Positions 1 through 12,522 are shown, numbered from the stretch's first letter. The stretch: 64,000 nt of DNA from Listeria innocua (GCF_028596125.1 NZ_CP117229.1:1-64000), one strand, 5' to 3'. A program made the numbers and translations. Notes: generated by a model from the sequence alone, not told the origin.

Positions 1-1356
1 GTGCAATCAATTGAAGACATCTGGCAGGAAACACTGCAAATCGTCAAAAAAAATATGAGTAAACCTAGTTACGATACATGGATGAAATCAACAACCGCTC
101 ATTCACTTGAAGGTAACACGTTTATTATTTCAGCGCCCAATAATTTTGTACGCGATTGGTTAGAGAAGAGCTACACACAATTTATCGCTAACATTTTGCA
201 AGAAATAACTGGTCGCTTATTTGATGTCCGCTTTATTGATGGCGAGCAGGAAGAAAACTTTGAATACACTGTGATTAAACCAAATCCAGCATTAGATGAA
301 GATGGTATTGAAATTGGAAAACATATGCTTAATCCGCGTTATGTTTTTGATACATTTGTCATTGGTTCAGGGAACAGATTTGCCCACGCAGCATCACTTG
401 CAGTAGCCGAAGCACCAGCGAAAGCGTATAATCCGCTTTTCATTTATGGCGGAGTTGGCCTTGGTAAAACACATTTAATGCACGCAGTTGGCCATTACGT
501 TCAACAACATAAAGATAATGCCAAAGTAATGTACCTTTCCAGCGAAAAATTCACTAATGAGTTTATTAGCTCCATCCGAGATAATAAAACCGAAGAATTC
601 CGTACAAAATACCGGAATGTTGACGTCTTACTTATTGATGATATTCAATTTTTAGCCGGTAAAGAAGGAACGCAAGAGGAATTTTTCCATACATTTAATA
701 CGCTTTATGATGAACAAAAACAAATTATTATTTCCAGTGACCGACCACCAAAAGAAATTCCTACACTGGAAGATCGGCTTAGATCCCGCTTTGAATGGGG
801 CTTAATTACTGATATTACGCCACCAGACTTAGAAACACGGATCGCCATTTTACGTAAAAAAGCAAAAGCAGACGGACTTGATATTCCAAATGAAGTCATG
901 CTTTATATTGCAAACCAAATTGATTCGAATATTCGCGAGCTAGAAGGTGCACTCATTCGAGTAGTTGCTTATTCTTCCCTCGTTAATAAAGATATAACAG
1001 CTGGTCTTGCGGCTGAGGCTTTAAAAGATATTATCCCCTCTTCTAAATCACAAGTTATTACGATTAGTGGGATTCAAGAAACAGTGGGCGAATATTTCCA
1101 CGTTCGTTTGGAAGATTTTAAAGCAAAAAAACGGACGAAAAGTATTGCATTCCCGCGCCAAATCGCAATGTATCTTTCAAGAGAACTTACAGATGCCTCA
1201 TTACCAAAAATCGGTGATGAATTTGGTGGACGAGATCATACAACCGTCATCCATGCACATGAAAAAATATCGCAACTACTAAAAACCGATCAAGTGTTGA
1301 AAAATGACCTTGCTGAAATTGAAAAAAATTTAAGAAAGTCACAAAATATGTTTTAA
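1..1356 (+). CDS. dnaA: Chromosomal replication initiator DnaA
   Basis: AAA+ initiator that binds DnaA boxes at oriC, forms an ATP-dependent filament and unwinds the origin. At 451 aa it has the normal Firmicute length. Domain I occupies about residues 1-80. The AAA+ core has a Walker A motif ([11 protein letters not shown], about residues 150-160) and a Walker B motif (LLIDDIQFL). Domain IV carries the box-recognition signature [15 protein letters not shown] near the C-terminus. The start is GTG at base 1, so its ribosome binding site and the upstream part of oriC lie outside the window. dnaN follows after the 193-bp oriC gap. Autoregulation through the nearby boxes is expected for the family. 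Confidence 0.98.
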   Translation: MQSIEDIWQETLQIVKKNMSKPSYDTWMKSTTAHSLEGNTFIISAPNNFVRDWLEKSYTQFIANILQEITGRLFDVRFIDGEQEENFEYTVIKPNPALDEDGIEIGKHMLNPRYVFDTFVIGSGNRFAHAASLAVAEAPAKAYNPLFIYGGVGLGKTHLMHAVGHYVQQHKDNAKVMYLSSEKFTNEFISSIRDNKTEEFRTKYRNVDVLLIDDIQFLAGKEGTQEEFFHTFNTLYDEQKQIIISSDRPPKEIPTLEDRLRSRFEWGLITDITPPDLETRIAILRKKAKADGLDIPNEVMLYIANQIDSNIRELEGALIRVVAYSSLVNKDITAGLAAEALKDIIPSSKSQVITISGIQETVGEYFHVRLEDFKAKKRTKSIAFPRQIAMYLSRELTDASLPKIGDEFGGRDHTTVIHAHEKISQLLKTDQVLKNDLAEIEKNLRKSQNMF

Positions 1357-1371
1357 TAGACCTGTGTACAA

Positions 1372-1500
1372 TGTGGATAACTGGAACATACTTACCCACA
1401 AGTTATCAACATGTGGAAAACTTTATGTCGCATAGCTTAAAACATACTTATCCACAAATCCACAGTGCCTATTACTATTACTACGATTTTTTATTAATTA
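1372..1500. other. oriC: oriC: DnaA boxes, DnaA-trio-like repeats and AT-rich unwinding region
   Basis: The dnaA-dnaN gap holds two perfect DnaA boxes: TGTGGATAA at 1372-1380 (reverse strand) and TTATCCACA at 1448-1456. Near-boxes are TTACCCACA (1392-1400), TTATCAACA (1403-1411) and TGTGGAAAA (1412-1420). After the last box comes AATCCACAG, then the trinucleotide-periodic stretch ATTACTATTACTACGAT (1471-1487), then T/A-only sequence to about 1504. This is the same arrangement as the Bacillus subtilis basal unwinding system, where DnaA-trios sit between GC-richer boxes and the unwinding element. Motifs are seen directly; the function follows from the homologous layout. Confidence 0.9.
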
Positions 1501-1549
1501 ATTAAAGGTTTTTGAGGTTTTACAAAATATAAAAAAATGGGGGATACTC

Positions 1550-2695
1550 ATGAAATTTGTTATTGAGCGTGATCGTCTTGTCCAAGCAGTCAATGAAGTT
1601 ACTCGTGCCATCTCTGCAAGAACAACGATTCCAATTTTAACGGGGATAAAAATAGTCGTAAATGATGAAGGTGTTACTTTAACCGGTAGCGATTCTGATA
1701 TTTCCATCGAAGCATTTATTCCATTAATCGAAAATGATGAAGTAATTGTAGAAGTTGAAAGTTTTGGTGGTATCGTTCTTCAATCCAAGTACTTCGGTGA
1801 TATTGTTCGTCGTTTACCTGAAGAAAATGTCGAAATTGAAGTTACTACAAATTATCAAACTAACATTAGTTCTGGCCAAGCTTCCTTTACACTAAACGGC
1901 TTAGATCCAATGGAATACCCTAAATTACCAGAAGTTACTGATGGTAAAAATATTAAAATTCCTATTAATGTCCTTAAAAACATTATTAGACAAACTGTTT
2001 TTGCTGTTTCTGCTATCGAAGTTCGCCCAGTGCTTACAGGTGTTAACTGGATTATTAAAGATAACAAACTTAGCGCAGTTGCAACCGATAGTCATCGTCT
2101 AGCATTACGTGAAATTCCACTTGAAACAAATATTGACGAAGAATACAACATTGTTATTCCAGGAAAAAGCTTAGCTGAACTAAATAAAATTTTAGACGAT
2201 GCAAGTGAATCCATTGAAATGACACTCGCAAATAATCAAATCCTATTTAAATTAAAAGATTTATTATTTTATTCTCGTTTACTGGAAGGTAGTTACCCAG
2301 ATACATCACGCTTAATTCCAACTGATACTAAATCAGAACTTGTCATTAATTCCAGAGCATTTTTACAAGCGATTGACCGTGCTTCCCTACTTGCTCGCGA
2401 AAACCGTAATAACGTTATTAAATTAATGACCCTTGAAAATGGACAAGTTGAAGTATCCTCTAACTCTCCTGAAGTTGGGAATGTTTCGGAAAATGTCTTT
2501 AGTCAAAGCTTTACTGGTGAAGAAATTAAAATATCCTTTAACGGTAAATACATGATGGATGCATTGCGCGCATTTGAAGGCGATGATATTCAAATCTCCT
2601 TCTCTGGCACAATGAGACCTTTCGTACTTCGACCAAAAGATGCTACTAATCCAAATGAAATTTTACAATTAATCACGCCGGTTAGAACTTACTAA
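1550..2695 (+). CDS. dnaN: DNA polymerase III beta sliding clamp
   Basis: Processivity clamp: a dimeric ring that tethers polymerase III and many repair proteins to DNA. The 381 aa match the family length, and the protein begins with the typical MKFVIERDRLVQAVNEV and ends in a LITPVRTY tail. Three clamp folds cover roughly residues 1-125, 128-250 and 252-381. The ATG start has a purine-rich GGGGGAT Shine-Dalgarno sequence a few bases upstream. It lies directly after oriC, the usual position in Firmicutes, and is closed by a strong terminator at 2712. It is probably transcribed with dnaA and possibly also from a promoter in the oriC gap. Confidence 0.98.
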   Translation: MKFVIERDRLVQAVNEVTRAISARTTIPILTGIKIVVNDEGVTLTGSDSDISIEAFIPLIENDEVIVEVESFGGIVLQSKYFGDIVRRLPEENVEIEVTTNYQTNISSGQASFTLNGLDPMEYPKLPEVTDGKNIKIPINVLKNIIRQTVFAVSAIEVRPVLTGVNWIIKDNKLSAVATDSHRLALREIPLETNIDEEYNIVIPGKSLAELNKILDDASESIEMTLANNQILFKLKDLLFYSRLLEGSYPDTSRLIPTDTKSELVINSRAFLQAIDRASLLARENRNNVIKLMTLENGQVEVSSNSPEVGNVSENVFSQSFTGEEIKISFNGKYMMDALRAFEGDDIQISFSGTMRPFVLRPKDATNPNEILQLITPVRTY

Positions 2696-2711
2696 TCTCG
2701 CAAAAAAGCAC

Positions 2712-2744
2712 ATCCGTCTTGGTTTCAAGGCGGATTCTTTTTTT
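2712..2744 (+). terminator. Rho-independent terminator after dnaN
   Basis: ATCCGTCTTG and CAAGGCGGAT form a 10-bp stem with a GTTT loop, followed by a run of T broken by one C. Confidence 0.9.
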
Positions 2745-2803
2745 GTTATAGTACAGATTTTGAATAAAAATGTATATTTATGCAAATGGAGGTAATTCTT
2801 AGC

Positions 2804-4147
2804 ATGATGAAAGACATGACAACAGGTAACCCGACAAAATTAATCTTTTTATTCGCGATGCCGATGTTGATTGGAAACTTATTTCAGCAATTTTATACGA
2901 TGATTGATGCCGTTATTGTCGGGAAATTTGTAAGTGTAGATGCCCTTGCTGCTGTTGGGGCGACAAACTCAGTCAATTTTTTTATGATTTCTTTGATTAT
3001 TGGACTTATGAGCGGTATTTCTGTCGTAGTAGCGCAGTATTTTGGTTTTAAAGATTATGATCGTTTAAAAGATGTAATTGCTACTGCAACGTATGCGGTG
3101 GTTTTTTCGGCGATTATTTTAACTATTGCTGGCGTTTTACTTGCGAAGCCACTTCTTATTTTACTTAGAACACCTGCTAATATTTTGGATGATTCTACTA
3201 TCTTTTTAACCACTCTTTTTATTGGGATTTTACCGATGAGTCTGTATAACGGGATGGCCGCGATACTTCGAGCTCTTGGAAATTCGATTACACCGCTGAT
3301 TTTTTTGATTTTATCGTCTTTAATGAATATTGCATTAGATTTTTTATTTGTTGTTTATATGGGTATGGGCGTTCGCGGTGCTGCGATTGCAACGGTTTTA
3401 TCCCAAACAGCTGCAGCAATTGCCGTTATTTACTATGCTTATCGCCACGTGCCTTTTATGCGAATAGAGCGTGCCAAATTCAAGCTTTCCACCCCACTAC
3501 TTAAAGAAATGGTGCGAATTGGGCTTCCTTCTGGTTTACAAGGATCATTTATTTCTATCGGGAATATGGCACTTCAAAGTTTAATTAATGGTTTTGGTTC
3601 GTCCGTTGTTGCGGCATATACTGCAGCGAGTCGAATTGATTCACTTACATATCAACCAGGAATTGCCTTTGGAGCTGCCTCCTCGATGTTTGCTGGTCAA
3701 AATATCGGTGCTGGAAAAATTGATCGTGTTCGCGAAGGTTTTTGGTCAGGAATAAAAGTAGTTACAGCCATCAGCATTGGAATAACGATTTTAGTTCAAC
3801 TTTTCGCTCGGCAATTTTTATTACTATTTGTAGATTCTAGCGAGACAGAAGTTATTAATATTGGTGTGAGTTACTTACTTATAGTGTCGCTATTTTACGT
3901 CGTTGTAGGGATTTTATTTGTTGTGCGGGAAACTTTGCGTGGTACTGGAGATGCGATGGTACCTTTAGCAATGGGGATTTTCGAGTTAGTTTCAAGGCTT
4001 GCTATCGGATTTATTTTATCCCTTTATATTGGTTATGTTGGGCTTTGGTGGGCGACCCCAGTTGCTTGGATCACCGCGACGATGCTCGGAGTATGGCGAT
4101 ATAAATCAGGAGCTTGGCAAAAAAAGGCAGTTATCCGACGAAAATAA
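2804..4147 (+). CDS. MATE-family multidrug/Na+ antiporter-like efflux protein
   Basis: Polytopic membrane exporter of the MATE/DinF-NorM superfamily; its substrate is unknown. About twelve hydrophobic segments are visible in two similar halves. The N-terminal signature LIFLFAMPMLIGNLFQQFYT and the internal repeat-half motif IGLPSGLQGSF near residue 240 are typical. I place the start at ATG 2804 because GGAGGT at 2788-2793 is 10 nt upstream; an in-frame ATG at 2780 lies before that Shine-Dalgarno sequence and is unlikely. The gene interrupts the dnaN-recF order of B. subtilis, and it stands alone between the dnaN terminator and the yaaA promoter. Corresponds to lmo0003 of EGD-e by position. 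Confidence 0.92.
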   Translation: MMKDMTTGNPTKLIFLFAMPMLIGNLFQQFYTMIDAVIVGKFVSVDALAAVGATNSVNFFMISLIIGLMSGISVVVAQYFGFKDYDRLKDVIATATYAVVFSAIILTIAGVLLAKPLLILLRTPANILDDSTIFLTTLFIGILPMSLYNGMAAILRALGNSITPLIFLILSSLMNIALDFLFVVYMGMGVRGAAIATVLSQTAAAIAVIYYAYRHVPFMRIERAKFKLSTPLLKEMVRIGLPSGLQGSFISIGNMALQSLINGFGSSVVAAYTAASRIDSLTYQPGIAFGAASSMFAGQNIGAGKIDRVREGFWSGIKVVTAISIGITILVQLFARQFLLLFVDSSETEVINIGVSYLLIVSLFYVVVGILFVVRETLRGTGDAMVPLAMGIFELVSRLAIGFILSLYIGYVGLWWATPVAWITATMLGVWRYKSGAWQKKAVIRRK

Positions 4148-4260
4148 CCATTTTAATAAAAAAACGCCACAGAAGCTCATATTTTCTTTTTTTTAATAAA
4201 TAATATCCCCCCATTAGTTTTGCTAAAAAAAGCTGAAAAACGAATATATGAAAATATTCT

Positions 4261-4289
4261 TTGTATTATTAGCAAAACTTTAGTAAAAT
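4261..4289 (+). promoter_or_regulatory. Probable sigma-A promoter of yaaA-recF-gyrBA
   Basis: TTGTAT and TAAAAT are separated by 17 bp. An 11-bp inverted repeat (AGTTTTGCTAA at 4216-4226 and TTAGCAAAACT at 4269-4279) places its right arm in the spacer. Elements read from sequence; activity inferred. Confidence 0.5.
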
Positions 4290-4311
4290 AGAAGGTAGTG
4301 ATAAAAAAAGA

Positions 4312-4545
4312 TTGGGCGTGAAATTTTTGGCTGAAACAGTAAAGATAAATAGTGAGTTCGTAACGCTTGGTCAACTTTTACAAATGATTGATGTAGTTTC
4401 AACTGGAGGAATGGCAAAAGCGTACCTTAGTGAAAATACGATTTACATCAACGGAGAGCAAGATAATCGCCGGGGGAAAAAGCTTCGTAATGGCGATGTT
4501 ATCTTAGTTCCTGGTGTTGGAAAAGTGAAAATTGAGCAAGGATAA
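4312..4545 (+). CDS. yaaA: S4-domain RNA-binding protein YaaA
   Basis: Small S4-domain protein (77 aa) of the YaaA/RlbA family found beside recF in Firmicutes. It is thought to bind structured RNA and has been linked to ribosome assembly, but its exact role is unsettled. The S4 fold is visible in the segment from VTLGQLLQMIDVVSTGG through NGEQDNRRGKKLRNGDVI. The start is uncertain: TTG 4312 is used here, while GTG 4318 and TTG 4327 are in-frame alternatives and none has a strong Shine-Dalgarno sequence. recF follows after 6 nt, so the two are almost certainly co-translated. Confidence 0.9.
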   Translation: MGVKFLAETVKINSEFVTLGQLLQMIDVVSTGGMAKAYLSENTIYINGEQDNRRGKKLRNGDVILVPGVGKVKIEQG

Positions 4546-4551
4546 TAGCAG

Positions 4552-5664
4552 ATGCATTTAGAAAGCATTGTTTTAAGAAATTTCCGTAATTATGAAAACT
4601 TAGAACTAGAATTTTCCCCGTCTGTGAATGTTTTCCTTGGAGAGAATGCACAAGGTAAAACCAACCTTTTGGAAGCTGTGTTGATGCTTGCTCTTGCAAA
4701 ATCACATCGGACAACCAATGATAAAGATTTTATTATGTGGGAAAAAGAAGAAGCCAAAATGGAAGGGCGAGTAGTGAAGCGCGGGCAAACAGTGCCTTTA
4801 GAGCTTGCTATCACCCAAAAAGGCAAGCGAGCTAAGGTCAACCATTTGGAACAAAAGAAATTGAGCCAATATGTTGGTAATTTAAACGTGGTTATTTTTG
4901 CCCCAGAAGATTTATCGCTTGTGAAAGGTGCTCCAGGAGTTAGGCGCCGATTTTTAAATATGGAAATCGGACAGATGCAGCCGATTTATTTGCATAATTT
5001 AAGTGAATATCAGCGGATTTTGCAGCAACGAAACCAATATTTGAAGATGTTGCAAATGAAACGTAAAGTTGATCCAATGTTGCTTGATATTTTAACAGAG
5101 CAATTTGCAGATGTCGCCATTAATTTGACGAAAAGACGAGCTGATTTTATTCAAAAACTAGAGGCATATGCAGCGCCAATTCATCACCAAATTTCACGAG
5201 GATTAGAGACACTTAAAATCGAGTATAAAGCTTCTGTCACCCTTAATGGGGACGATCCCGAAGTGTGGAAAGCTGATTTACTTCAAAAAATGGAATCAAT
5301 CAAACAAAGAGAAATCGACCGTGGTGTCACACTTATTGGGCCACATCGGGATGATTCTCTGTTTTATATTAATGGGCAAAATGTGCAAGATTTTGGTTCA
5401 CAAGGCCAACAGCGGACAACGGCACTTTCTGTGAAATTAGCGGAAATCGACCTTATCCATGAAGAAACTGGTGAATATCCGGTTCTCTTACTCGATGATG
5501 TGCTCAGTGAACTAGATGATTATCGTCAATCGCATTTGCTCGGAGCTATTGAAGGAAAAGTACAAACCTTTGTAACAACCACAAGTACGAGCGGAATCGA
5601 CCACAATACGCTTAGACAAGCAACGACATTTTATGTAGAAAAAGGTACAGTAAAAAAATCCTAA
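4552..5664 (+). CDS. recF: DNA replication and repair protein RecF
   Basis: SMC-like ATPase that helps load RecA at single-strand gaps together with RecO and RecR. At 370 aa it is full length. The Walker A motif [14 protein letters not shown] lies near residue 30, and the Walker B/signature region [11 protein letters not shown] is near residue 315. It starts 6 nt after yaaA and is followed by gyrB after 48 nt, the conserved Firmicute order. Probably transcribed from the promoter before yaaA. Confidence 0.97.
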   Translation: MHLESIVLRNFRNYENLELEFSPSVNVFLGENAQGKTNLLEAVLMLALAKSHRTTNDKDFIMWEKEEAKMEGRVVKRGQTVPLELAITQKGKRAKVNHLEQKKLSQYVGNLNVVIFAPEDLSLVKGAPGVRRRFLNMEIGQMQPIYLHNLSEYQRILQQRNQYLKMLQMKRKVDPMLLDILTEQFADVAINLTKRRADFIQKLEAYAAPIHHQISRGLETLKIEYKASVTLNGDDPEVWKADLLQKMESIKQREIDRGVTLIGPHRDDSLFYINGQNVQDFGSQGQQRTTALSVKLAEIDLIHEETGEYPVLLLDDVLSELDDYRQSHLLGAIEGKVQTFVTTTSTSGIDHNTLRQATTFYVEKGTVKKS

Positions 5665-5709
5665 TTTAGGTTAATATAATTTGATGAAAAAGAAAGTGCG
5701 GTGGAATAA

Positions 5710-7653
<1,944 letters not shown>

Positions 7654-7747
7654 TAAATATTTCCCGGGTAATAATTGGGTTATTAATTGTTTTTAAAAGG
7701 TATGAACTAGATTCAGCCTTACTTTTGAAAGGGAGGTTTCTCTAACA

Positions 7748-10276
7748 ATGGCAGAAACACCAAATCAACGAATAACAGAGATAAACTTGAATAAAGAAAT
7801 GCGGACATCATTCTTAGACTATGCGATGAGTGTAATTGTTGCCCGCGCCCTACCAGATGTTCGTGACGGATTAAAACCAGTTCACCGTCGAATTTTATAT
7901 GCGATGAATGACCTAGGTATGACTTCTGATAAAGCGTATAAGAAATCAGCACGTATTGTTGGGGAAGTTATTGGTAAGTATCACCCCCACGGCGATACAG
8001 CGGTTTATTTTACAATGGTTCGGATGGCGCAAGATTTTAGTTATCGTAATATGCTAGTTGATGGACATGGTAACTTTGGTTCTGTCGATGGTGATATGGC
8101 GGCAGCGATGCGTTATACGGAAGCACGTATGTCAAAAATTTCGATGGAACTACTGCGCGATATCAACAAAGACACAATTGATTATGCTGATAACTATGAT
8201 GGTTCAGAACGTGAGCCAGTTATTTTGCCAGCACGTTTCCCTAACTTACTTGTCAATGGTTCGTCAGGTATTGCGGTTGGTATGGCTACGAATATTCCTA
8301 CCCATCATCTGGGTGAAGTAATTGACGGCGTTTTAGCCCTTAGTCATGATCCAGAAATTAGTATTCGTGATCTAATGGAACATATTCCAGGACCCGACTT
8401 CCCTACTGCTGGGATGATTATGGGTCGTAGCGGAATTCGCCGTGCTTATGAAAGCGGTCGTGGTTCTATTACCGTTCGCGGTCGTGTTGATATTGAAGAA
8501 AAGAAAAATGGTAAAGAAACAATCGTTATTACCGAAATTCCTTACCAAGTAAATAAAGCGCGCCTAGTTGAGCGTATTGCCGAACTAGCTCGTGAGAAAA
8601 AAATTGACGGAATTACTTCTCTAAACGATGAATCTGACCGTTCCGGAATGCGCATTGTCATTGAAGTTCGTCGTGATATTAGCGCAAGTGTTATCGTGAA
8701 TAACTTATTCAAAATGACAGCACTTCAAACCACTTTTGGTATTAATATGCTGGCACTTGTCGACAATCATCCAAAAGTACTTAATTTAAAAGAAATCCTT
8801 TATCATTATTTAGAACATCAAAAAGTAGTTATTCGTCGCCGTACGGAATTTGAGCTTCGTAAAGCAGAAGCGCGTGCTCATATTTTAGAAGGTTTACGAA
8901 TTGCGCTTGATAATATTGATGCGATTATTAAATTAATTCGTGGATCAAAAACTTCTGATGTAGCCAAAGAAGGCTTAATGACTCAATTCAACCTTTCTGA
9001 TAAACAAGCGCAAGCCATTTTAGATATGCGTTTGCAACGTTTAACAGGTTTGGAACGCGAAAAAATTGAAGAAGAATATCAAAACTTAGTGGCATTAATT
9101 AACGATTTAAAAGCCATTTTAGCTGATGATGAGCGTATTCTTGAAATTATTCGTGAAGAATTAGAAGAAATCAAAGTTAAATATGCGGATAAACGTCGTA
9201 CTGAAATCTTGGCTGGTGATTTAGTGAGCCTTGAAGATGAAGACTTAATCCCTGAAGAAGAAGTGGCGATTACGCTAACTAAACGTGGCTATATTAAACG
9301 TTTACCATTATCAACTTATCGTAGCCAACGTCGTGGTGGTCGTGGTATTCAAGGTATGTCTACTCATGAAGATGATTTCGTAGAGCACCTTGTTGCAACG
9401 AGCACGCATGATACGTTACTATTCTTCACTAACACGGGTAAAGTTTACCGTTCAAAAGGTTATGAAGTACCTGAATACGGTCGTACCGCGAAAGGTATTC
9501 CAATCATCAACTTACTTGGAATCGAAAGCCAAGAACAAGTGAATGCCGTGATAAATCTATCCGAATTCACTGATGACAGCTACCTATTCTTCACTACTAA
9601 ACACGGTGTCGTGAAGCGTACCACCCTTTCTCAATTTGCGAAAATCCGTCAAAGTGGTCTTCGTGCTGTAGAACTTCGCGAAAACGATGAACTAATCTCT
9701 GTTCAAATGACAGATGGTAGCAAAAACATGATTATCGCAACGAAACATGGCCAATCTATCTACTTCCCAGAAGAAAATATCCGCGTAATGGGCCGTACAG
9801 CTGCCGGTGTCCGTGGTATTAGACTTCGTGAAGACGATGAAGTTATTGGTATGGAAGTACTAGAAGACGATGAAAAAGTACTCGTTGTAACAGAAAAAGG
9901 ATATGGTAAACAAACGCCAGCCTCCCAGTATCCGCTACGTAATCGTGGTGGTATGGGTGTTAAAACCGTTACAATTACTGAGAAAAACGGTAATTTAGTA
10001 GCAATGAAAACTGTTACTGGTGAAGAGGACTTAATGTTAATGACCGTGAGTGGCGTATTAATTCGTTTTGAAATCGATACTGTTTCTCAAACTGGTCGTA
10101 GCGCAATGGGCGTCAAACTAATTCGCCTTGATGAAGATGAAAAAGTAGCCACTGTTGCAAAAGTGCCAAAAGAAGAAGATGAAGTTGAGCTTGAGGAAGA
10201 AATCGACGAAACTCTAATCACACAAGTTCCTGATGAAAGTTTTGAAGATGCTCCTGGAAGCGACATAGAAGAATAA
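7748..10276 (+). CDS. gyrA: DNA gyrase subunit A, with natural Thr84/Phe88 in the quinolone-binding region
   Basis: Cleavage and religation subunit of gyrase. The 842 aa contain the winged-helix/tower domain with catalytic tyrosine in [10 protein letters not shown] (near residue 121) and a C-terminal six-bladed beta-pinwheel with a GyrA box ([11 protein letters not shown]). The tail is strongly acidic. Residue 84 is Thr and residue 88 is Phe ([12 protein letters not shown]), where most bacteria have Ser and Asp/Glu. I recall these residues being described as the wild-type Listeria state linked to intrinsic nalidixic acid resistance. A strong AAGGGAGGT Shine-Dalgarno precedes the ATG and a terminator follows. 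Confidence 0.98.
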   Translation: MAETPNQRITEINLNKEMRTSFLDYAMSVIVARALPDVRDGLKPVHRRILYAMNDLGMTSDKAYKKSARIVGEVIGKYHPHGDTAVYFTMVRMAQDFSYRNMLVDGHGNFGSVDGDMAAAMRYTEARMSKISMELLRDINKDTIDYADNYDGSEREPVILPARFPNLLVNGSSGIAVGMATNIPTHHLGEVIDGVLALSHDPEISIRDLMEHIPGPDFPTAGMIMGRSGIRRAYESGRGSITVRGRVDIEEKKNGKETIVITEIPYQVNKARLVERIAELAREKKIDGITSLNDESDRSGMRIVIEVRRDISASVIVNNLFKMTALQTTFGINMLALVDNHPKVLNLKEILYHYLEHQKVVIRRRTEFELRKAEARAHILEGLRIALDNIDAIIKLIRGSKTSDVAKEGLMTQFNLSDKQAQAILDMRLQRLTGLEREKIEEEYQNLVALINDLKAILADDERILEIIREELEEIKVKYADKRRTEILAGDLVSLEDEDLIPEEEVAITLTKRGYIKRLPLSTYRSQRRGGRGIQGMSTHEDDFVEHLVATSTHDTLLFFTNTGKVYRSKGYEVPEYGRTAKGIPIINLLGIESQEQVNAVINLSEFTDDSYLFFTTKHGVVKRTTLSQFAKIRQSGLRAVELRENDELISVQMTDGSKNMIIATKHGQSIYFPEENIRVMGRTAAGVRGIRLREDDEVIGMEVLEDDEKVLVVTEKGYGKQTPASQYPLRNRGGMGVKTVTITEKNGNLVAMKTVTGEEDLMLMTVSGVLIRFEIDTVSQTGRSAMGVKLIRLDEDEKVATVAKVPKEEDEVELEEEIDETLITQVPDESFEDAPGSDIEE

Positions 10277-10280
10277 AACG

Positions 10281-10332
10281 AAGCTGGAAATGACTCTAAT
10301 TTATGAATTAGAATGATTTTCCAGCTTTTTTT
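10281..10332 (+). terminator. Rho-independent terminator after gyrA
   Basis: AAGCTGGAAA pairs with TTTTCCAGCTT around an inner CTAATT/AATTAG hairpin, followed by a T run. Confidence 0.9.
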
Positions 10333-10410
10333 CAGCATTAAAAAGCGCTTTTTGGCTGTATTTTATGTATAATATCTTTAATACGTCTAAAAAAGAGAAG
10401 AGTTGAAAAA

Positions 10411-11925
10411 ATGCGCAAACTGGTCCAATTTCTGTTTATAGCAGTAGTTTTATTTTTAGTGGAATATGTTTTAATCAACCAAGCAGCTATCTTATTCTTA
10501 ATAACAAGTGGAATCATCCAACTATGCGGGGTTATTATCGCAATTCGGCTACTTCTGTTCGATCAGCGGAATACTAGCTCAAAAGTCGCTTGGATTGCCG
10601 TTATTTTCATTTTGCCAGTGCTTGGAACAATTAGTTACCTTGTGTTTGGTAGAAATCCAGCAACTAGAAAATTCAGTACAGCTCAAGTGATGGAAAAAGC
10701 TAAATTAATTAATGCGATTCATGCAATTCCAAACAACACCAATGAAAAATTACCAAGGCTTTCTAAAAGAATTGCGCATTTAACGTCCATAGAGCCGATT
10801 AAGGGAAATAAAATTGAAATATTAACAAATGGTGAGGAAACTTTTCCAGTGCTCCTAGACGCGCTTAGAAAGGCTGAAAACCATATTCACATTCAATATT
10901 ACATTTTTAAAACGGATGCGATTTCTACAGAGATTCGTGATATTTTGGTGGAAAAAGCGAAATCCGGTGTTGAGGTTAGGTTTATGTTTGACGGTCTTGG
11001 ATCAAGCAAACTGAGTAAAGCCTTTTTAGCTCCTTTGAAAGAAGCTGGAGTTAGTATTCACGCATTTGACCCAATTGCCTCCCCTTGGATTGTAAGAACA
11101 GCCAACTTAAGAAATCACCGTAAAATTGTTGTGATTGACGGACAAATTGGCTTTACAGGTGGACTTAACATTGGGGAAGAATATCGCTCTAATACACCAG
11201 ATTTTCGTGTCTGGCGTGATACACACATGAAAATCACAGGACAGGCTGTTATCGAACTTCAAGAATCTTTTCTAAATGATTGGATTTATATGGAAAATCA
11301 GGCTGGGGCTGCTGATCAATTTATTAGTGAAGCTGGATTACAACAATATTTTTCACCAGTTGATGTAGGTGATGAATGGGCGCAAGTGATATACGGCGGA
11401 CCATATGATAAAGAAAAATGGGTTCGTGATTCGATGCTTGATTTGATTGATTCCGCTAAAGAATCAGTTTGGATTGTATCGCCCTATTTTGTTCCAGATG
11501 AGGAGGCTCTTGCGGTTATTCGCCGGGTTGCAATGAGTGGTGTCGACGTACGGGTTATTATTCCTGGAAAAGGCGATCGCGGGATTTCATTCCACGGAAG
11601 TAATGCTTATGTAAAAACGATGATTGAAGCAGGCGCGAAAATGTATGCTTATGCCGATGACTCTTTTGTTCATGCAAAAGCAATGCTTGTGGACGGAACA
11701 CGTGCGGCTATTGGAACTGCCAATTTTGACGTGCGAAGTTTTAGATTGAATCATGAATTAATGGTATTCTTATATGATGAAAGTGAGGCTATGCTTCATT
11801 TAAAACGTGATTTTAAGAAAGATTTTGAAGATAGCCGACTATTTACGATGAAAGATATGGAAAATAAACCATTATTGACTCGTATAAAAGAAGTTCTATC
11901 CAGTTTACTATCACCAATTTTATAA
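10411..11925 (+). CDS. cls: Cardiolipin synthase
   Basis: Membrane phospholipase-D-superfamily enzyme that condenses two phosphatidylglycerol molecules into cardiolipin and glycerol. The 504 aa start with two transmembrane segments (about residues 5-60). Two HKD catalytic motifs follow: NHRKIVVIDGQIGFTGG near residue 237 and HAKAMLVDGTRAAIGTANFD near residue 420. Length and architecture match Gram-positive Cls. A TATAAT hexamer lies at 10368-10373 but I see no good -35 element. The acetyltransferase gene starts 15 nt downstream, so the two are probably one transcript. Confidence 0.95.
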   Translation: MRKLVQFLFIAVVLFLVEYVLINQAAILFLITSGIIQLCGVIIAIRLLLFDQRNTSSKVAWIAVIFILPVLGTISYLVFGRNPATRKFSTAQVMEKAKLINAIHAIPNNTNEKLPRLSKRIAHLTSIEPIKGNKIEILTNGEETFPVLLDALRKAENHIHIQYYIFKTDAISTEIRDILVEKAKSGVEVRFMFDGLGSSKLSKAFLAPLKEAGVSIHAFDPIASPWIVRTANLRNHRKIVVIDGQIGFTGGLNIGEEYRSNTPDFRVWRDTHMKITGQAVIELQESFLNDWIYMENQAGAADQFISEAGLQQYFSPVDVGDEWAQVIYGGPYDKEKWVRDSMLDLIDSAKESVWIVSPYFVPDEEALAVIRRVAMSGVDVRVIIPGKGDRGISFHGSNAYVKTMIEAGAKMYAYADDSFVHAKAMLVDGTRAAIGTANFDVRSFRLNHELMVFLYDESEAMLHLKRDFKKDFEDSRLFTMKDMENKPLLTRIKEVLSSLLSPIL

Positions 11926-11940
11926 TTTAGGAGTGGAAAA

Positions 11941-12459
11941 ATGAGTGGAGATTTAAAACTTAGACCGCTTGAACGAGAAGATTTAAAATTTGTTCACCGG
12001 TTAAATAATGATGCGAAAATTATGTCTTACTGGTTTGAAGAGCCATATGAGGCATTTGTCGAGCTTCAGGAGCTATATGATAAGCACATTCACGACCAAT
12101 CAGAGCGCCGTTTTATTTTAGAATTAGATGGTCAAATGGTTGGACTAGTTGAGTTAATGGAAATTGATTATATTCACCGGAGAGCGGAATTTCAAATTAT
12201 TATTGATCCTAAGTTTCAGGGGCATGGTTACGCTGTTTCTGCCACAAAACTCGCGATGAAATATGCTTTTCATGTACTAAACCTGCATAAACTATATTTA
12301 GTAGTTGATAAAGTAAATGAAAAAGCAATTCATGTCTATGAAAAAGTTGGTTTTATTCGTGAAGGCGAGCTAATTGATGAATTTTTTGTTGATGGAACAT
12401 ACCACGATGCAATTCGGATGTGTATTTTTCAACATCAATATCAAGAAATGGATATTTAA
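11941..12459 (+). CDS. GNAT N-acetyltransferase, SpeG (spermidine N1-acetyltransferase)-like
   Basis: 172-aa GCN5-related acetyltransferase resembling SpeG, which acetylates spermidine and spermine with acetyl-CoA. The protein opens with [18 protein letters not shown]. It carries the acetyl-CoA binding region [25 protein letters not shown] and ends with [28 protein letters not shown], the C-terminal pattern of the RimJ/SpeG type. A TAGGAGTGG Shine-Dalgarno lies in the 15-nt gap after cls. Polyamine specificity is a family-level inference; other amine or ribosomal substrates cannot be excluded from sequence. Confidence 0.85.
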   Translation: MSGDLKLRPLEREDLKFVHRLNNDAKIMSYWFEEPYEAFVELQELYDKHIHDQSERRFILELDGQMVGLVELMEIDYIHRRAEFQIIIDPKFQGHGYAVSATKLAMKYAFHVLNLHKLYLVVDKVNEKAIHVYEKVGFIREGELIDEFFVDGTYHDAIRMCIFQHQYQEMDI

Positions 12460-12493
12460 AAGGTGATTGGCGTGGGAAAAGTTGCGCCAGTCA

Positions 12494-12522
12494 TTGTTTT
12501 GGGTCAAAAAAAGTTCTATAAT
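12494..12522 (+). promoter_or_regulatory. Probable sigma-A promoter of the mevalonate operon
   Basis: TTGTTT and TATAAT are separated by 17 bp, upstream of mvk, with about 75 nt of leader to the TTG start. Confidence 0.55.

Noticed and set aside
2780-2803. Upstream ATG for the MATE gene
   Set aside because: It lies before the GGAGGT Shine-Dalgarno at 2788, so ATG 2804 is the better start.
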